Of a DNA stretch of 64,000 bases, positions 1 through 8,319 are shown one piece after another (the stretch's first letter is position 1; every line of letters begins with the position of its first letter). The position numbers were made by a program, and so were the translations under genes. The notes under the pieces were generated by a model, which saw only the letters and a program-made list of their open reading frames with translations, searched no databases and was not told where the DNA came from. This stretch comes from CAVZAB01 sp963773155 (GTDB taxonomy: Bacteria > Pseudomonadota > Alphaproteobacteria > Rhizobiales > Beijerinckiaceae): the NCBI GenBank assembly GCA_963773155.1, contig CAVZAB010000003.1, forward strand, positions 1 to 64,000, in the 5' to 3' direction.

Positions 1-685
1 GCTTATGCCGCTGTTGATCAGGAATGGGTCTCTCTTACTGACCCTTCGCGAACCCGCTCAACATAACTCGTAAGCACGCCCAATGGCTGAAGCATATGCT
101 TAAGTGCAATATAACCAATGGTTGCGAACGCCAGGGTCAAAGCCCCATTTACTAGAATGAGCGTTAGCAGCACTTGATGCCGCACTCCGAGCAGCTCCGA
201 ACTATCGATTTCTGCGAGAATGCGGCCCACCGAGAAGCCTTCCTCACGCAAAGTTCGAGCGACCCAAGCGCGGCCGGCATCGTAATCGATGACTAGACCG
301 TCTCCCTGTGGAAGCCGTGCGTTAAGGTCTGCAGGAATCGCTTTCTGAACTGGAAATCTGATTGGGTCGGATGCGGCAAGAACATCGCCATTCGGAAGTT
401 CAACGATGGCGTATCGAGCTTCGACACCGCTATAGTGACTTCGCGCTCGATCTAGTGCGTCAAACGCCTCCCATGTGTCTGCTCGAATTGCCGACGGAAG
501 CACAGCGGCTGAAAGACCATCAAGGTAAGCGCTAGTTAGCAGGCGGAGGTTGTTTTCCTGGTCCGCTGTCAATCGGCTCAACACTACCTGAGAGATTAGT
601 ACCGCGATCCCGACCATTAGGCCTGCAACAAGAGTGGAACCTTCCACGCGAGTGGCCAAGTCCCAACGCGAGCCATGCGGGCCAT
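1..685 (-). pseudogene. Sensor histidine kinase N-terminus, frameshifted and cut by the window edge
   Basis: This is the periplasmic sensor half of a membrane histidine kinase. The main open segment (659 down to 18) has a first membrane segment at its start, an extracytoplasmic region of about 130 residues, a second membrane segment (LLTLILVNGALTLAFATIG) and the beginning of a HAMP linker. Two indels are apparent. Near 625, the frame starting at ATG 685 (MARMARVGTWPLAWKVPLL) should run into VAGLMVGIAV but is out of register by one base. Near 40, the HAMP continuation RPIPDQQRHK lies in another frame after an AGAGAG run. The ATG at 685 overlaps the stop of the upstream binding-protein gene by one base (TGATG), so the two were translationally coupled. 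The kinase core would lie beyond the left edge. The family is clear; function in this genome is doubtful unless the indels are sequencing errors. Confidence 0.7.
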
Positions 686-1608
686 CACACTTGTGCCTTC
701 ACGAAGAGCCATTTTGTGAGTGTGCCGCTATAGAGTTCCGGGCCTGCTTGCGTAAATCCATCAAGCTGCAAGATTGAGAGAATGTCCTGGCCAAGCGCAT
801 CAGACGGCATCCCGATGAAAGCTGCCGAAAGGGCACTCGCCAATGGCGTATCTTGAGTTGCTTGCAACCCGACAATTGGTGGGAAGCCGAGTTGTTCCGA
901 ACGGTAGACAACACGGGTCTTGTTGACGAGTTCCGGTTCCCGCTCACTCATAACGTCCCACACGTAGCCATCCATACTGGCACTGTCCGCCAGGCCGCCG
1001 GCGACGGCTCGAACAACGTTCCGGTGACCATAAGTGAAGAAGAAAGTGCGGAAAAATTCGGCCGGAGTAATGTGGCGGAGCGCCAACATATACCGTGTAA
1101 CTAAATAGCCTGAAGTGCTGTCTGGGTCCGAAAAGGCATGGACGGTGCCGCGGATTTCGTCGAAAGACTGCGCCTTACTTTCGCGGTTGACGATTATATA
1201 GGTCTGATATAGCGGCTGATGGTGATAGAGTGGAACTGCAAGAAGCGAGAGTTGGTCCTGATGCTGCACGTAGGGGTCGTCGCAAATCCAGGCCGCCGCG
1301 AGTTGGCCTGAGAGCAGCATCGCTGTGATTTCCTGATATGTCCGCCGTTTCACAAGCTGGACGGGTCGACCAAGCTGTTTGACGAGATAGCTTTCGAGCA
1401 TCGAAAGTAGCTTGATGTCGGAATCAAGAAATAGCGGGTTCAGGCCAATGTTGACGGTTTCGGAGGCAATGGTCGAAGCTAGCGGCCGTGGCATCAGGCC
1501 AACTGCACCTAGTGCAATTATAGCACCACGCCGGCTGCATAACGACCGCACACGACCCTCCCTACGGCCTCGCTGTTCTTCGAGCAATGGCACAAGTGTG
1601 AAATCCAT
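685..1608 (-). CDS. PhnD-type phosphate/phosphonate family periplasmic substrate-binding protein
   Basis: A 307-residue protein with an N-terminal export signal (RRGAIIALGAVGLMPRP, a twin-Arg-like pair followed by a hydrophobic stretch), then a type II periplasmic binding fold of the PhnD/SsuA/transferrin class (VNIGLNPLF, the AAWICDDPYV segment, FSDPDSTSGYLVTRYML). The DPDSTSG motif is the usual anion/ligand-binding signature of this group. The ATG at 1608 places the signal peptide at the N-terminus; the frame stays open upstream to 1884 but those residues resemble nothing. No ABC permease or ATPase is adjacent. The partner is the coupled sensor kinase downstream, so the protein more likely acts as a ligand sensor for a two-component system than as a transporter component. 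The ligand is unknown. Confidence 0.8.
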   Translation of the reverse strand: MDFTLVPLLEEQRGRREGRVRSLCSRRGAIIALGAVGLMPRPLASTIASETVNIGLNPLFLDSDIKLLSMLESYLVKQLGRPVQLVKRRTYQEITAMLLSGQLAAAWICDDPYVQHQDQLSLLAVPLYHHQPLYQTYIIVNRESKAQSFDEIRGTVHAFSDPDSTSGYLVTRYMLALRHITPAEFFRTFFFTYGHRNVVRAVAGGLADSASMDGYVWDVMSEREPELVNKTRVVYRSEQLGFPPIVGLQATQDTPLASALSAAFIGMPSDALGQDILSILQLDGFTQAGPELYSGTLTKWLFVKAQV

Positions 1609-1921
1609 TCTTATAGCCGATAATTTGAAGGGTGGAAACTTTCGTTCTTTCGTGAGCAAGTTTCCTGAGTCCATTCGGCAAGGCTTTGTCGTATCTCCAC
1701 ATAAGGAAATGAGGTGACGGGGTAGGCAAAGTCGAAGCGCCTCCTCAACAAAACCTTCTGCCCAAAGTTGGTAATTTAAGAGGTATTGTGATACCACATC
1801 GATCGAGATAAACTCGGCCGGCTCGTCGAGCTTTCTGGCGGCGACGCCGCGGCAAGAAACTCGAGAACTCGATATTCGCGTCAATTCTTTCGAATTATCG
1901 AATAGGAATCAGCAAGCCGCG
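1609..1921. other. Intergenic stretch with overlapping small palindromes
   Basis: No convincing gene lies here, although the binding-protein frame remains open through part of it. Bases 1883-1902 contain two overlapping inverted repeats: AATTC-TTTC-GAATT (1883-1896) and TTCGA-ATTA-TCGAA (1889-1902). They sit 20 to 40 bases past the stop of the dehydratase gene and upstream of the binding-protein operon, so they could be an operator or a weak hairpin. No T-run follows, which argues against a classical terminator. Confidence 0.35.
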
Positions 1922-2272
1922 CTAGATCGCAGAAAATGGAGCCGCAATGGAGTCGATTTTGGAAGCCATTATGAAATCGTTCTCGTGCAGTCCTTTGATC
2001 TTCTTGGTGCGCAGCGATACTGTCGCGTGGCCCCAACCGAAACTGATTTCTGGATGGTGACCTTGGGCCTCTGCGAGCTCGCCTACCTGCTGGACGAAGG
2101 TGAACGCTTGGCGAAAGTTCCCAAAGCGAAAGGAGCGTTCAAGGCGATGGCCATCGTCAACTAACGCCCATAGCTGTACCTGAGCACGGAATTTCTCAGC
2201 TTCCTCGCGCGTGAGTGGTGGGACGCCGCCACGGCAGGGAGTGCAGGTCTTTTGAAAGAGCGCGTCTGACAT
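1922..2272 (-). CDS. Pterin-4a-carbinolamine dehydratase
   Basis: This 116-residue protein matches the usual length of the PCD/DCoH family. It dehydrates 4a-hydroxytetrahydropterin, recycling the pterin cofactor after aromatic amino acid hydroxylation. The active-site signature is intact: GHHPEISFGW (His72, His73, Pro74) followed by a third His at position 82 in GHATVSLRTKKIKG, then the conserved C-terminal LHENDF. The N-terminal CTPCRGGVPPL motif is typical of bacterial members. It stands alone on the minus strand, and no phenylalanine hydroxylase is visible nearby, so its pterin-dependent partner is unknown. It is one of the few intact genes in this decayed region. Confidence 0.93.
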   Translation of the reverse strand: MSDALFQKTCTPCRGGVPPLTREEAEKFRAQVQLWALVDDGHRLERSFRFGNFRQAFTFVQQVGELAEAQGHHPEISFGWGHATVSLRTKKIKGLHENDFIMASKIDSIAAPFSAI

Positions 2273-2484
2273 GAAGCCCTCTTGGAAACGTGGTTTTAGT
2301 ACTCTGTTGGCTTAAGCTTAGCAAGTCGGTAATTCATGGCGATGAATTCCGTGCGACGCCCGGGTGCGTTGGGGTCAACTGATGGCGAAATCAACGGACT
2401 GAGTTGTTGGTAGCAGTCAAGGATGAGCCAATGAACCTGGCGCAGTTAGTTGAGCGGCACGCATCGTGGCAACCCATCAAAATA

Positions 2485-3734
2485 TCAACCGTCACGTGGC
2501 TGACCAGAGGGCTGCTGGTAAACCAAGTAACTTAAGCCGACGGCCAGCGCGATATTAGCCAGAGCAACACCAGCAAGTGCCGCCAGTGTTCCGTGAGATC
2601 CCACACGATCCAGTAGTACAGCTCCGAGCCACGGGGCGGCTGCCTGCGCTAGTAGGCTCGGCAGGGCGAGCCGACCCATCAGCGTGGCATAGCCAGATGC
2701 GCCGAAGAGGGCGAGCGGCAATGTCCCGCGTGCAATGGATTCCAGACCAATGCCTGCGCCGTAGAAGCCGAGCGCGACAGGAATTGCCGCAAGATTAGCC
2801 CACAGCGCCGAAAGTCCGGCCGCTACAAAACTAACAGAGGCAATCTTGGTCCAGATGGGATGATGATAACGGGCGATTGCCATTTCCACCGTACGGGCCG
2901 CAACCTGCGACGGGCCGACCAAAGCGCCAAGGCCGACAGCCGCAGCAAGGCGTAACCCCGCTCGCCTGCAGGATCGTCAGCAGATGAACCGACACCAATG
3001 AGGAAATCACTGCTGCGAGGGTAAGAGTGACGGCGAGGACAACCATGAGACACCGGACGGCTTCGTCGCGATCGGCGTTTCCGCCGCTTGTAGATTTCCG
3101 ATCAGCGGAGGTTCCTGCGGCGCAATGTCTGCGGCAATAACAAACAAATACATCGGAAGCGCGACAGCGAGTTGGATCGCCGCATAGGCCAAGCATGCGC
3201 CGCGCCATCCAATTTCGGAAACCAATAGACGCGGACAGCGGCCAGCAGACGGTGCTCGCGAAGCCCCCAAACAGCGTCAGAGTCGTGATTGCCGACCGCG
3301 CTTCTCGGCCGTAGAGGCGCCCCAGTGTCGCAAAGGCGGCATCGTAGAGCCCCGCTCCCATACCAACGCCGATGACGAGCCAGGCGGCGATATAGATCGC
3401 CAAATTCGGCGCGATCGCCAAGCCAACCTGTCCAATACCGATGGCAATCGCGCTGAGCGCCAGCACGCGCCGGCCGCCATGCCGCTCAATCGCAGCTACC
3501 AACGCGCGGCGAAATCAGGGCCGCCACGAGAAGGCCGAGCGAAAGGCCGCCCACGACCCAGGTCCGCGGCCATTCCGTATCGTGGACGATTGGCTCGGCC
3601 AGTACGGCCGGCAGATAGTACGACGATCCCCACGCCATAATCTGTGTAAGCCCGAGCACGGCCATAACAAGTCGTCGGTCGGGTCGGGCTGCGAATCTGC
3701 GCCACCCGGGAGTTTCTTGATTGTACGGGCTCAA
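2485..3734 (-). pseudogene. MFS transporter of an ars-type operon, broken by at least four frameshifts
   Basis: Reading leftwards, MFS-like membrane segments jump between frames: MAVLGLTQIMAWGSSYYLP (near 3665), then AAIERHGGRRVLALSAIAIG (near 3495), then IGWRGACLAYAAIQLAVALP (near 3200), then MVVLAVTLTLAAVISSL (near 3045). From 2922 a last frame encodes four or so helices ending in LSYLVYQQ. The B-to-D change can be located at GTTACGCC, where LAAAVGLGALVGPSQVAAR resumes. Together the pieces make a roughly 400-residue, 12-helix exporter. It lies directly behind an ArsO-like gene and an ArsR-like regulator, which suggests efflux of an arsenical or related toxic anion, but the substrate is not shown. 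Within each piece the sequence is well preserved with no internal nonsense codons. The probable start is a TTG near 3734. Confidence 0.75.
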
Positions 3735-3772
3735 GCGGCTTGCGCCGCAACCGCAGCCGACTCTTTCCGAAA

Positions 3773-5138
3773 CTATTCGCGTCGACGTCGTGCGACGCAG
3801 CAAGCGCCAATCCCAACCGAGGCTGGTCCGCCACAGCAGCTAGCCAATGGGCTCTCCGATGCCAGAACTTGGGTCGTGCAGACGCCAGTTTCTGGAAGAC
3901 GAGTTGCACGTTGTCTGCGGCCTTCGATATCGCCGGCCAAGCGCCGCGGCAACCGAGCGCACCTGTTCATAGCCAGTCAGGAGTAAGAAATGTTGGCGCA
4001 CGGCCATAGCTTTTTATGCCAACTGTATAGAACCCCGGTTCGGGGTGGCTCAGCTCGCTGTGCCCATGCGGCGGCACCGAGCCACACGAATGAAGGTTTG
4101 GATCAATTAGCGGTCCAAGCGCCTTGGTACTTTCGAGCCAGGGATCGAGTTCGAGACGGAGTTCGCGCGTCAGCAATAAGTCGGGGCGCTGCCCCGTGGC
4201 AGCAATGATTCGATCAACCGGCCCAATGCTGCGAAGCGCCATCCGCTGTTTCGCCCTCAACCAGCATCCGACCGCCAACTCGCCGGATCGCAGAAGTCCC
4301 GAATCCGGTGATGAGATTTATACCGCCGCTTTCGACTAATTCTCTGAACATCGGCGCCAAGTTCTCCACGTGCCGGCAATTGATCGGCGTCGCCGCCGCC
4401 ATAAATTCGAATGAGATCGGTGCTGCGTGTCGCCCAAATTGATGCGGTGCCGGGCTCCTCTTGGCCTAGCGCGACCAAATCCATAGCGGCGTTGATCGCT
4501 GAATGACCGGAGCCGACGACGAGGGTTGTCTTTCCGGCATAGAGACTCCGGAAGCGGCCACGGATGTCAGGGATGCCATAAAATATTCTGTCAGCGAACG
4601 TCCGCCTCGCCCTCCGCAGGAAGGCCATCGGCCCCAAGTGGATTTGGTGTTTGCCAAGTACCCGACGCATCGATTACGGCGCGGGCCCGATCTCGGCGTA
4701 CGCCGCTAGTCGTTTCGACCTCCAGAATGAAGGGTCGCGTTTCTCGGTCGCGGCTCACGACCTTGTCAATGCCCTGGCGCGAGATCGCGGACACGCGTGC
4801 ACCTGTCTCGATCGACGTCAGTAAATTCGGGATCGACGCGAGGGGCTCAAGATAGTCGCGGACAAGGTCGTTTCCGGTCGGAAAGGCACGCCGCAGGCGG
4901 CGCCGCCAGCCATGGCGTTCGAGGAACTTCATTGCCGTCACGTCCACGCAATATCTCCAAGGAGTGAAGACGCGGACATGACCCCAGTCTCTGCACATTG
5001 TTACCCACTACGGCTCCGGCTTCGTACACTTTCACTGGCAATGCACGATCAATGAGGTGTACGGCTGCGGCCAAACCAACAGGGCCAGCGCCTATTACGG
5101 CTACCGGAAGGTCGTTAAGTGGCGACCATCAGAGTCAT
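3773..5138 (-). pseudogene. ArsO-like FAD/NAD(P)-binding flavoprotein monooxygenase, multiply frameshifted
   Basis: Pieces of one flavoprotein can be read in order on the minus strand. LPVAVIGAGPVGLAAAVHLI (Rossmann FAD site, near 5110) is followed by RDWGHVRVFTPWRY (near 4985) and ARAVIDASGTWQTPNPLGA (near 4660). Then come TTLVVGSGHSAINAAMDLV (second dinucleotide site, near 4530), MFRELVESGGINLITGFG (near 4350), IIAATGQRPDLL (near 4195) and PEPGFYTVGIKSYGRAPTFL (near 4030). The C-terminus is LTGYEQVRSVAAAL and then LPETGVC with a CC...CC tail. Around eight frame changes occur in 1.37 kb, and the segments otherwise lack stops. ArsO-type flavoproteins sit next to arsR in ars operons; their precise reaction is unsettled. 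The ATG at 5138 lies 8 bases below a palindrome shared with the arsR promoter region. Confidence 0.75.
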
Positions 5139-5146
5139 GCTTTCAA

Positions 5147-5166
5147 ATTTCCGGTATTATTGAAAT
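5147..5166. promoter_or_regulatory. Palindrome ATTTC-N10-GAAAT ahead of the arsO-like gene
   Basis: An inverted repeat with 5-base arms and a 10-base spacer lies in the 48-base gap between the arsR-like stop and the arsO-like ATG. The same arms and spacing recur at 5549-5568 in front of arsR, so this is likely a second operator for the same regulator. Confidence 0.55.
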
Positions 5167-5186
5167 AACGTCCAAAAAAATACATC

Positions 5187-5509
5187 TCAGGCCGCCTCTT
5201 CTCCATCCGCGCTACCGCAAACGGCGTCAGCGCAGCATTGATCGACGAGGAAACCGATGAGGCCATTCATCATTGGATAGTTCGCCCGGCAAATAAGCGT
5301 CGTCATCTTCCGCTCCTGCGTGACTAGACCTCTCGACACCAGCTGGTGCAGGTGGTGCGATAGGGTCGAGGCCGGCGATCCCCAGCTTTCTTTGAAGATT
5401 CCCGACCGGGAAGGCCGGGATCCCCGGCGCGTACCAGAGCGCGATAAATCTTAAGCCGCGTCGGATTGCCGAGGGCTTCAAGTTGCTTAGCGGCTTTTTC
5501 GACATTCAT
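5187..5509 (-). pseudogene. ArsR-family repressor with two frameshifts
   Basis: Translation from ATG 5509 gives MNVEKAAKQLEALGNPTRLK, the usual N-terminus of an ArsR winged-helix protein. It then shifts frame at about 5405 (VGNLQRKLGIAG) and again at about 5370. There the recognition helix STLSHHLHQLVSRGL and wing continue as VTQERKMTTLICRANYPMMN, ending with a DQCC pair near the C-terminus and a TGA at 5187-5189. Reassembled length is about 107 residues, normal for the family. The C-terminal Cys pair is like the thiol ligands of arsenite-responsive members, but that assignment is inference. The gene heads the arsR-arsO-MFS set. A sigma-70-like -35 (TTGACA, 5538-5543) and a weak -10 (TAGGGT, 5516-5521) end six bases before the ATG, and no Shine-Dalgarno is visible, so the transcript may be leaderless. 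Confidence 0.8.
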
Positions 5510-5548
5510 GGAAATACCCTAACTTCTCTATTTCGGCTGTCAACAGTT

Positions 5549-5568
5549 ATTTCTAGATTTATCGAAAT
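5549..5568. promoter_or_regulatory. Palindrome ATTTC-N10-GAAAT upstream of the arsR-like gene
   Basis: The arms and the 10-base spacing are identical to the site at 5147-5166. The site lies immediately upstream of the candidate -35 hexamer TTGACA (5538-5543) of the arsR promoter. This fits an autoregulatory operator; binding is inferred. Confidence 0.55.
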
Positions 5569-5596
5569 AGGTTGGCCCACTTAGGCCCCACTTAAA

Positions 5597-6108
5597 GTGC
5601 GCCAGGAGAAGCTGATGAAGCCTAGCGGATGAAAGTTCTGCCGAGGTAAGCCCCAGCCGGGCGCCTCGTAGCGAGTCTTGGGTCTGGAAGGGTAACCGAC
5701 CGGGCTAAGCGTAGACAGCAAGTGACCAGGGTCTGTATTGGGCCACGTAATGGGTTCAACGCGGTTGCCGAGACTGCTTTAAGTGTCGAAGGCAATACCG
5801 CCGTCGTCGACAAGGCAAGACGACGGAGGGGCCGCCGGGGTCGTAGACCAGATCATGGGCACACAGGAAATCATTGGAACCTGGGAAGCCCTGTCGATTG
5901 CTCCGAACTGGTCGTCGGAGGGGGCGAGAGCCGAGGGTAACCAGAGGGCTCCACCGCAGCCCCGGCATTCTAGTGTGATCCTGCGGCGCGCTTCGTGCGG
6001 CAGAACCACGCTAAGCACAGTCCTGTCTTCGGGAGTATGAATGACAGAGGTGGGTCATCCAGCGCACTTCCAGCACCCAAGCGTGCCGGTAGGCATTTAA
6101 CCTATTAG
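5597..6108 (+). mobile_element. 5' fragment of a group II intron with truncated reverse-transcriptase ORF
   Basis: The segment begins GTGCG (5597-5601), matching the GUGYG consensus of group II intron 5' ends. It continues for about 440 bases of stop-rich, structured-looking sequence typical of domains I to III. At 6037 an ATG opens an ORF starting MNDRGGSSSALPAP, which resembles the N-terminus of intron-encoded maturase/reverse transcriptases. It ends after 23 codons (TAG 6106-6108) where homology appears to stop, against the 3' end of the protease gene. The rest of the reverse transcriptase, domain V and domain VI are absent, so the element is dead. It sits just upstream of the arsR promoter. 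Identification is from memory of the family plus the consensus end. Confidence 0.6.
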
Positions 6109-8276
6109 TCGTCGTCGACCCGTTTTAACCGACACGAGGGCCGGATGATGCGGCCCTGCCCCTCCCTTAAAGGAACGCGGGGCGGCCACTTTTTTTTATG
6201 CTTTTTCTCCTCCTTGATAGCGTCCTCTGCGATCTGTTTCCGCCCGACTTTTTTGGCCCCTTTCGCGAACAATTTCGCTGCCTCACGTGCGATCTGGGGC
6301 GCGGCCACGCTCGTTCCGGACAACGCAAACGCAGATCCGCTTCGCGAGCCGGCGCCGAGGACGCCGCGATGGATGCGCGAATCGTCGCTAACGGCAGCAA
6401 CGTCCGGTCCCATTCTTTGTCCAGTGCCGCCGCAGTAGGTCCAGGTAGGTCCCCCAGCGGAGTATTCGGCAGGAACTACTTCCTTGCGAAACACGCCACC
6501 CACCACCACAGGCTCACAAGAGGTGGCGATCGCGTTGATCAGCGACAGTCGCTTGACGTGAGAAGGCCGGTAAGGCGGGGGCGGATCAACCTCAACAGGT
6601 CGGCCACTGATTTCGTCGAAACGCAGATAGTCGCTCTCGTCGAAATAGGATTGCCTGGCGCGGATTGGATACCCGAATGGGGTATCGTCGCGCTGGATCC
6701 AAGCCTCGATATCCTCGCCTTTGTAGGCAGGGCCGCGCCAAACCCACACTGCCCATACGCCCGCCGGCGCATCGGGGTCTACTACAGTAAATTCGCGTAG
6801 ATGCTCAGTCGGGCGCAGCGAGATCAGAAAGAGTCCACGAGGTCGGTGACCGCTGGGATCGGTGGGATCAATTTCGAGCGAGTAGGACGCCGCCGCAATC
6901 GTTCTGCCGAGGTCGTCGTAGAGCACGACCTCCCGACCATGTACCTCTTCCAGCTGACCACTCTGCAGGCCCCCCGGCGTTTCGATTGAGATCAACACGC
7001 GGCTATCGGTGGGGTCGTTGCGCCTCGGCAGCCAAATCTGAAGCTGGCTCGTCGTCAAGCCGTTAGGCTGAACGCGCCAATGTAACTTCTTGTAAGGGAC
7101 TTCGTCGTCGCCGTGCCAGCAAACTCTGGCGTGGGCGCGCGAGAGCTGGGCGTTGCCTGCCGGCAAAATGAAGGTCAAGGACAAGGGTCGTGTGTCTGAT
7201 TTTTCTATGGATTTTACGAAATTGTCGATTGCATGTTCGAGGACGGACGTCCCGTCATGCGGTCCCGCTGTCACGCCATAACTGAAGTTGATCACGATGG
7301 GCGGGGGGTCGCCGTGTTTTCTCAGCTGTTGGGCGCGGTCATATATGTAATTAATCGCGTGCTTGACGTAGACGTCCAGAGTAGTTCCGGACGTGTCGGC
7401 CGTGGTGGCGACGGGGAGCTGGACGGCGATGATCGGCCGGTCTCGAGGCGCTTCGGCCATAGGGTAGCCCGCCGCAAGGTCGAGGACATGCGTCCCGTGG
7501 GCGTAACGCTGCGCGACAGGCTTGTGGTCCCGCTCTCGGATGTCGGAAAATTTCATGGTTCCGAATTCGGCATAGATCTGATCCTCATCGACGATCCCTC
7601 CCCGCGAATATTTATTTAGAAGTAAATTAATGCCGAGCGCAGAAATCTCGCGGCCATAGGGGACCGACTGCTTCAAGTAATCGCCATCCTGCCGCCAGAA
7701 ATAGGCGATCCGCGTCTCACAATCTTTCGCTCGGAATCGATCGTTTGCAAAGGCAATGCCGTCATCGATGATGCCGATGACGACTAACGGATCATCCTGA
7801 AATTCAACACTGACGTCCTCAGGTGGGTTCAATTTGTCACCGCTGCCAACGGCCTTCCGATCCTGCTGTTGGTGCGACTTCAGCGGTAAACCCAGCTTGA
7901 TCCGTTTGACTGCCGAGCGAAAAGCCGAATAGCGATGCTCGTCCGAGGTCGCCAATTCCTGGAAGAACTCCCGCGTGGCGAACGCGAAGATGTGGCTGCC
8001 GATCTTGAAAAGAGAATTGAGGTTGGGGATTAAGATCGGGAGGGCGTCTTTCTGGTGTGGTTCTTGTTGCTGCGCGTCTTGCATGATCCTGCGCGCGTCG
8101 TCGGACAGAAGCTCGACGACGAATGGGATGAGAGTATCATCAGGCTCGTCGAGGGGATCATCTGGCTCGCCGAGGCGGCTGAATTCGGTCCACGCCCTTT
8201 TCAGCAGCCAGTTGGCATAGGGATCCATACCGTAGATCACAGAGAAATCGTTGCTGGACTCAATTTCCCACTTCAT
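6105..8276 (-). CDS. S8 family (subtilisin-like) serine protease with large N-terminal extension
   Basis: This 723-residue protein carries a complete subtilase triad: Asp171 in VIGIIDDGIA, His263 in YAHGTHVLDLA, and Ser656 in SGTSVAAPQ. The first 160 residues match no domain I recognise, and no signal peptide is evident, so the enzyme is probably cytoplasmic or exported by another route. The catalytic domain is interrupted by a long insert between His and Ser (roughly residues 380 to 590) rich in beta-type sequence and Trp. The Lys-rich tail (KEEKKHKKKW) is unusual. An AGGAG lies 10 bases before the ATG. The gene follows the PAP2-like gene by 43 bases on the same strand, so the two probably form an operon. 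Role unknown; a stress or defence function is possible but unproven. Confidence 0.88.
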   Translation of the reverse strand: MKWEIESSNDFSVIYGMDPYANWLLKRAWTEFSRLGEPDDPLDEPDDTLIPFVVELLSDDARRIMQDAQQQEPHQKDALPILIPNLNSLFKIGSHIFAFATREFFQELATSDEHRYSAFRSAVKRIKLGLPLKSHQQQDRKAVGSGDKLNPPEDVSVEFQDDPLVVIGIIDDGIAFANDRFRAKDCETRIAYFWRQDGDYLKQSVPYGREISALGINLLLNKYSRGGIVDEDQIYAEFGTMKFSDIRERDHKPVAQRYAHGTHVLDLAAGYPMAEAPRDRPIIAVQLPVATTADTSGTTLDVYVKHAINYIYDRAQQLRKHGDPPPIVINFSYGVTAGPHDGTSVLEHAIDNFVKSIEKSDTRPLSLTFILPAGNAQLSRAHARVCWHGDDEVPYKKLHWRVQPNGLTTSQLQIWLPRRNDPTDSRVLISIETPGGLQSGQLEEVHGREVVLYDDLGRTIAAASYSLEIDPTDPSGHRPRGLFLISLRPTEHLREFTVVDPDAPAGVWAVWVWRGPAYKGEDIEAWIQRDDTPFGYPIRARQSYFDESDYLRFDEISGRPVEVDPPPPYRPSHVKRLSLINAIATSCEPVVVGGVFRKEVVPAEYSAGGPTWTYCGGTGQRMGPDVAAVSDDSRIHRGVLGAGSRSGSAFALSGTSVAAPQIAREAAKLFAKGAKKVGRKQIAEDAIKEEKKHKKKWPPRVPLREGQGRIIRPSCRLKRVDDD

Positions 8277-8319
8277 GGTCCGTCAACTCCTGACAAGGAT
8301 GAGCTGTGAAAAGCTCGGC

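Noticed and set aside
685..1884. Longer start (1884) for the PhnD-like gene
   Set aside because: The extra 92 residues show no homology and would place the export signal in mid-protein; the ATG at 1608 puts the signal at the N-terminus.
5783..6040. 85-codon plus-strand ORF within the intron fragment
   Set aside because: It lies in the presumed structured RNA part of the group II intron and lacks a ribosome binding site.
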